From: Alphaproteobacteria bacterium | GTDB lineage: Bacteria; Pseudomonadota; Alphaproteobacteria; Caulobacterales; Caulobacteraceae | DNA length: 6,743 nt | Assembly: GCA_018895795.1 (NCBI GenBank) | Contig: JAHINZ010000264.1 | Coordinates: 1 to 6,743 of the forward strand | Reading direction: 5' to 3' | In this document: piece after piece, positions 4,896 to 6,743 of the stretch | Layout of the letters: every line of letters begins with the position of its first letter | Numbering within the stretch: position 1 is the stretch's first letter | Translations under genes and position numbers: made by a program | The notes under the pieces: model-generated | What the model saw: only the letters and a program-made list of their open reading frames with translations | The model's database searches: none | What the model was told of the DNA's origin: nothing

Positions 4896-5662
4896 TCCTC
4901 GTCATCCTCCGACAGCAGCACGTCCAGGAAGGTCTGGCGGCGATTGAGGAAGGCGCGGGTCACCGTGACGTGGTCGAGGTCTTCATAGTCTACCCGCTCC
5001 AGGCCGCGCTCGGAGGTCTCATAGATCCAGGCGTCCGGATACCCGAGGATGATCGGCGAATGGGTGGCGATGATCAGCTGCGAGCGGGCCAGGACCAACT
5101 GATGCAGCTTGGCCAGGAACGACAGCTGCCGGCTGGGCGAAAGCGCCGCCTCGGGCTCGTCGAGGATATAGAGACCATCGCCACGGAAGCGGTTGTCGAA
5201 CAGGGCGAAGAAGGCCTCGCCATGCGACTGCTCGTGCAGCGGGCGGTCGCCATAGGCCCGGTGAATGGGCGGACCGCCGGGGCCGGGCTCGCTGTCCAGG
5301 CGCTCGATCTCGGTCTGGACGTTGAAAAAGCTCTCGGCCCGCAGGAAGAAGCCGTCGTGGGGCCGGGTGGTCGATCGCACGCACCGCAGATGGCTATGCA
5401 AGGCCGAGTGCGAGGCGCGGCTGCTGAACTTGAAATTCCGTGACCCGCCTTCGGCGTTGAACCCCCAGGCCACGGCCAGGGCCTCGATCAGGGTCGACTT
5501 GCCCGAGCCGTTCTCGCCGACCAGAAAGGTGACGCGGGGATGGAACTTCAGGCTGTCCAGGCCGCGCAGCACCGGCAGGTTGAAGGGATAGGTCTCGGCG
5601 TCCCAACCTTCCCGCGGTTCAATGCGGGCTTCGATCCAGTAGGGACGGTCCAGCGACACCAT
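4892..5662 (-). CDS. Standalone ABC/SMC-like AAA family ATPase
   Basis: The 256-residue soluble protein has a full ABC-type nucleotide-binding fold without membrane or nuclease domain. It has Walker A GENGSGKST at 49-57, a degenerate signature QSHGEAF at 145-151, Walker B LYILDEPE at 164-171 (Asp168, Glu169) and the switch histidine in IIATHSP (His201). It resembles the small predicted ATPases of the COG3910 kind, related to RecF/SMC-like AAA proteins; their role is unclear. The region between Walker A and signature is only about 90 residues, too short for a long coiled coil. The acidic end (SEDDEE) overlaps ccdA by ATGA. The ATG 5662 has AGGAA 7 nt upstream. It lies 68 nt after the DoxX-like gene, so it may have its own promoter. 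It could be an energy-using sensor for the toxin pair, or merely a neighbour. Confidence 0.88.
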   Translation of the reverse strand: MVSLDRPYWIEARIEPREGWDAETYPFNLPVLRGLDSLKFHPRVTFLVGENGSGKSTLIEALAVAWGFNAEGGSRNFKFSSRASHSALHSHLRCVRSTTRPHDGFFLRAESFFNVQTEIERLDSEPGPGGPPIHRAYGDRPLHEQSHGEAFFALFDNRFRGDGLYILDEPEAALSPSRQLSFLAKLHQLVLARSQLIIATHSPIILGYPDAWIYETSERGLERVDYEDLDHVTVTRAFLNRRQTFLDVLLSEDDEE

Positions 5663-5690
5663 AGCTGTGTTCCTGATATGTTCACGTCAA

Positions 5691-5715
5691 GATTGCACAT
5701 CTGGTGATGATTGCA
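5691..5715. repeat. Direct repeat GATTGCA x2 upstream of the ATPase gene
   Basis: GATTGCA occurs at 5691-5697 and again at 5709-5715, an 18-bp period, within the only sizeable gap of the minus-strand gene run. On the minus strand these read TGCAATC and are followed by TTGACG (plus positions 5685-5690), a good -35-like hexamer. No matching -10 box was found before the start codon. Tandem spacing near two helical turns is compatible with a regulator site, but this is only suggestive. Confidence 0.25.
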
Positions 5716-5730
5716 ACTGAAAGGCCTAGT

Positions 5731-6132
5731 CTATCGTGATGGGCGAAACGGCCAGCCGATCACGCCTGCGGCCCACAGCGGGGCCCAGATAAGCACGGGC
5801 TGCAGCAGCAGACGCGGGCCGTGATACCACCACGAACTGGGCAAGGGCGGGACCGCGACGCCGCTGAACGCGTGGTAGAGATTGGCCGGCCAGACGCACA
5901 GGGCGTAGAGCGCCAGCATGATCCCCGCCAGCCGTCGTGTTCGCGGGACCAGCAACCCCACCGCGCCGGCGATTTCGCAGAGGCCCGTGAAGATCACCAC
6001 CTCGCGCGGAAACGGGATCATCGGCGGCATGATCGCCAGGAAACCGTGACTGCCGACGACATGCAAAGCGCCGAACGGGGCATAGATCGCGGCGATCAGC
6101 AGGCGCGTGCGGCTTTTGACGTCGAAGGTCAT
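5731..6132 (-). CDS. DoxX-like small membrane protein
   Basis: The 133-residue product has four likely membrane segments (about 9-28, 44-62, 67-86 and 106-126). The stretch FPREVVIFTGLCEIAGAVGL at 41-60, followed by LVPRTRRLAGIMLALYAL, is typical of the DoxX-like superfamily: helix, G-x-x-E-x-x-x-x-x-x-L, then P-x-x-R-R-x-A. It is followed by NLYHAFSG, also common in these proteins. The family is linked loosely to redox or quinone chemistry in membranes; no specific reaction is claimed. The ATG overlaps the GNAT stop by ATGA (6129-6132), so both are probably translated together as part of the fumC-led transcript. Confidence 0.8.
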   Translation of the reverse strand: MTFDVKSRTRLLIAAIYAPFGALHVVGSHGFLAIMPPMIPFPREVVIFTGLCEIAGAVGLLVPRTRRLAGIMLALYALCVWPANLYHAFSGVAVPPLPSSWWYHGPRLLLQPVLIWAPLWAAGVIGWPFRPSR

Positions 6133-6578
6133 CCGACTGGAATGCTTCGGCGCAGGACGTGGGTCCAGGGGCCGGTCGTATCGGCCACGAATCCTTGCGC
6201 TTCCCAGAACGGTCCAGCGGCCGGTGAAGCGGCGGCGTTGACGGTCAGCAGGCCGACGCTGTCGAAGCCTTCGTGGATCAGGGCGGAGGCGAGGGCGGTG
6301 GCGACGCCTCGCCGGCGGAACCGGGGTGAGACATAGACGCGGCGCAGACGGCGGGCGGGTTCGCTCGCGCTGGCCTCGACCGACATCCCGCCAAGGCCGG
6401 CAAGCGTCCCGGCCAGCAACGCGGCGAACAAGACCTCGCCGTCGTCCTGGAAGCGGGCGCCGGACCTCCAGCCCTCGGCCAGCAGGGCCATGTTGCGCAC
6501 GCCTTCGCCGGAGGCCTCCGCGACGAGGTCGTCGAAGTCCTCCGGCAGGTCGTCAAAGATCCTGACGAGCTGGAGCAA
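6129..6578 (-). CDS. GNAT-family N-acetyltransferase
   Basis: The 149-residue protein has the GNAT core: a beta-strand with FAALLAGTLAGLGGMSVE at 51-68, then motif A RRVYVSPRFRRRGVATALAS at 79-98, whose RRRGVA (88-93) binds the acetyl-CoA pyrophosphate. LLTVNAAASPAAGPFWEAQG at 110-129, followed by FV, is the usual late motif N....A..FWE..GF. The acceptor substrate is unknown. The start is TTG 6578, 1 nt after the fumC stop, giving MLQLVRIFDDLPEDF; the next ATG in frame (residue 30) would remove part of the fold, so TTG is preferred although it lacks a clear ribosome site. It lies between fumC and the DoxX-like gene and looks coupled to both. Confidence 0.85.
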   Translation of the reverse strand: MLQLVRIFDDLPEDFDDLVAEASGEGVRNMALLAEGWRSGARFQDDGEVLFAALLAGTLAGLGGMSVEASASEPARRLRRVYVSPRFRRRGVATALASALIHEGFDSVGLLTVNAAASPAAGPFWEAQGFVADTTGPWTHVLRRSIPVG

Positions 6579-6579
6579 G

Positions 6580-6743
6580 TCAGCCCGGCGAGATCATGTT
6601 CTCGGGCCGCACATACTGGTCGAACTCTTCGTTGGTCAGGTAGCCGCCGCCGACGGCCTCCTCGCGCAGGGTGGTGCCGTTCTTGTGCGCGGTCTTGGCG
6701 ATCTTGGCGCAGGCGTCATAGCCCAGCTTGCCGTTCAGGGCGG
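6580..6743 (-). CDS. fumC: Class II fumarate hydratase, C-terminal 53 residues only
   Basis: The reverse strand of the right edge reads ALNGKLGYDACAKIAKTAHK, then NGTTLREEAVGGGYLTNEEF, then DQYVRPENMISPG and stop. This matches the C-terminal domain of class II fumarase (E. coli FumC: LNIHIGYDKAAEIAKKAH, GLTLKAAALALGYLS, FDSWVRPEQMV). The enzyme interconverts fumarate and L-malate in the citric acid cycle; the catalytic residues lie outside the window. The GYL-T-x-E-x-F-D-x-x-V-R-P-E-x-M end separates it from aspartase or argininosuccinate lyase only partly, but fumarase is the best fit. It is the first gene of the minus-strand run seen here. Confidence 0.9.
   Translation of the reverse strand, partial: ALNGKLGYDACAKIAKTAHKNGTTLREEAVGGGYLTNEEFDQYVRPENMISPG

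Noticed and set aside
4868..5443. Plus-strand open frame of 191 codons opposite the ATPase
   Set aside because: The minus strand has exact Walker A and B motifs in good order; the plus frame has no recognisable pattern.
5685..5690. TTGACG as -35 box of an ATPase promoter
   Set aside because: No -10-like sequence occurs at usable spacing before ATG 5662; at 17-19 bp the -10 would overlap the start codon although a Shine-Dalgarno is present, so no promoter feature is called.

Overview
The window is GC-rich (roughly two thirds G+C), uses G/C-ending codons, carries many GTG/TTG starts and ATGA gene overlaps, and has two kinds of intergenic palindromic repeat. This, with the protein content (CcdAB, TrmN6-like methyltransferase, class II fumarase, long-chain polyprenyl synthase), suggests an alphaproteobacterium of the Caulobacterales type. 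That assignment is inference from style and protein resemblance; no rRNA or tRNA is present.

Layout. Left (1-1195): the 5' part of an exported CAP/SCP-domain protein on the minus strand, divergent from a nucleoside 2-deoxyribosyltransferase-family gene on the plus strand. A spacer of about 125 bp (1196-1321) holds two inverted copies of a hairpin-rich repeat and separates this gene from the convergent tRNA/adenine-N6 methyltransferase gene (trmN type). Centre (2050-4213): divergent from the methyltransferase, ispB (polyprenyl diphosphate synthase for the ubiquinone side chain) overlaps by ATGA a small four-helix membrane protein gene. A separate gene for a duplicated YccF-domain membrane protein follows, with its own ribosome binding site.

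Right (4210-6743): everything is on the minus strand. In transcription order it reads fumC (3' end only), a GNAT acetyltransferase, a DoxX-like membrane protein, a 68-bp gap, an ABC-type AAA ATPase, ccdA and ccdB. Junctions are tight: 1 nt between fumC and GNAT, ATGA between GNAT and DoxX, ATGA between ATPase and ccdA, 1 nt between ccdA and ccdB. A 106-bp element with 8-bp terminal inverted repeats fills the gap between ccdB and the convergent yccF. It supplies the yccF stop codon and a hairpin plus T5 terminator for the ccdB side.

The most interesting unit is the apparent three-gene operon ATPase-ccdA-ccdB: a standalone SMC/ABC-like ATPase translationally coupled to a type II toxin-antitoxin pair. 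The antitoxin lacks an obvious N-terminal DNA-binding strand and the toxin has an altered C-terminal tripeptide. Whether the ATPase is a functional part of the module cannot be decided from this sequence alone. The rest looks like ordinary chromosomal housekeeping and accessory content.
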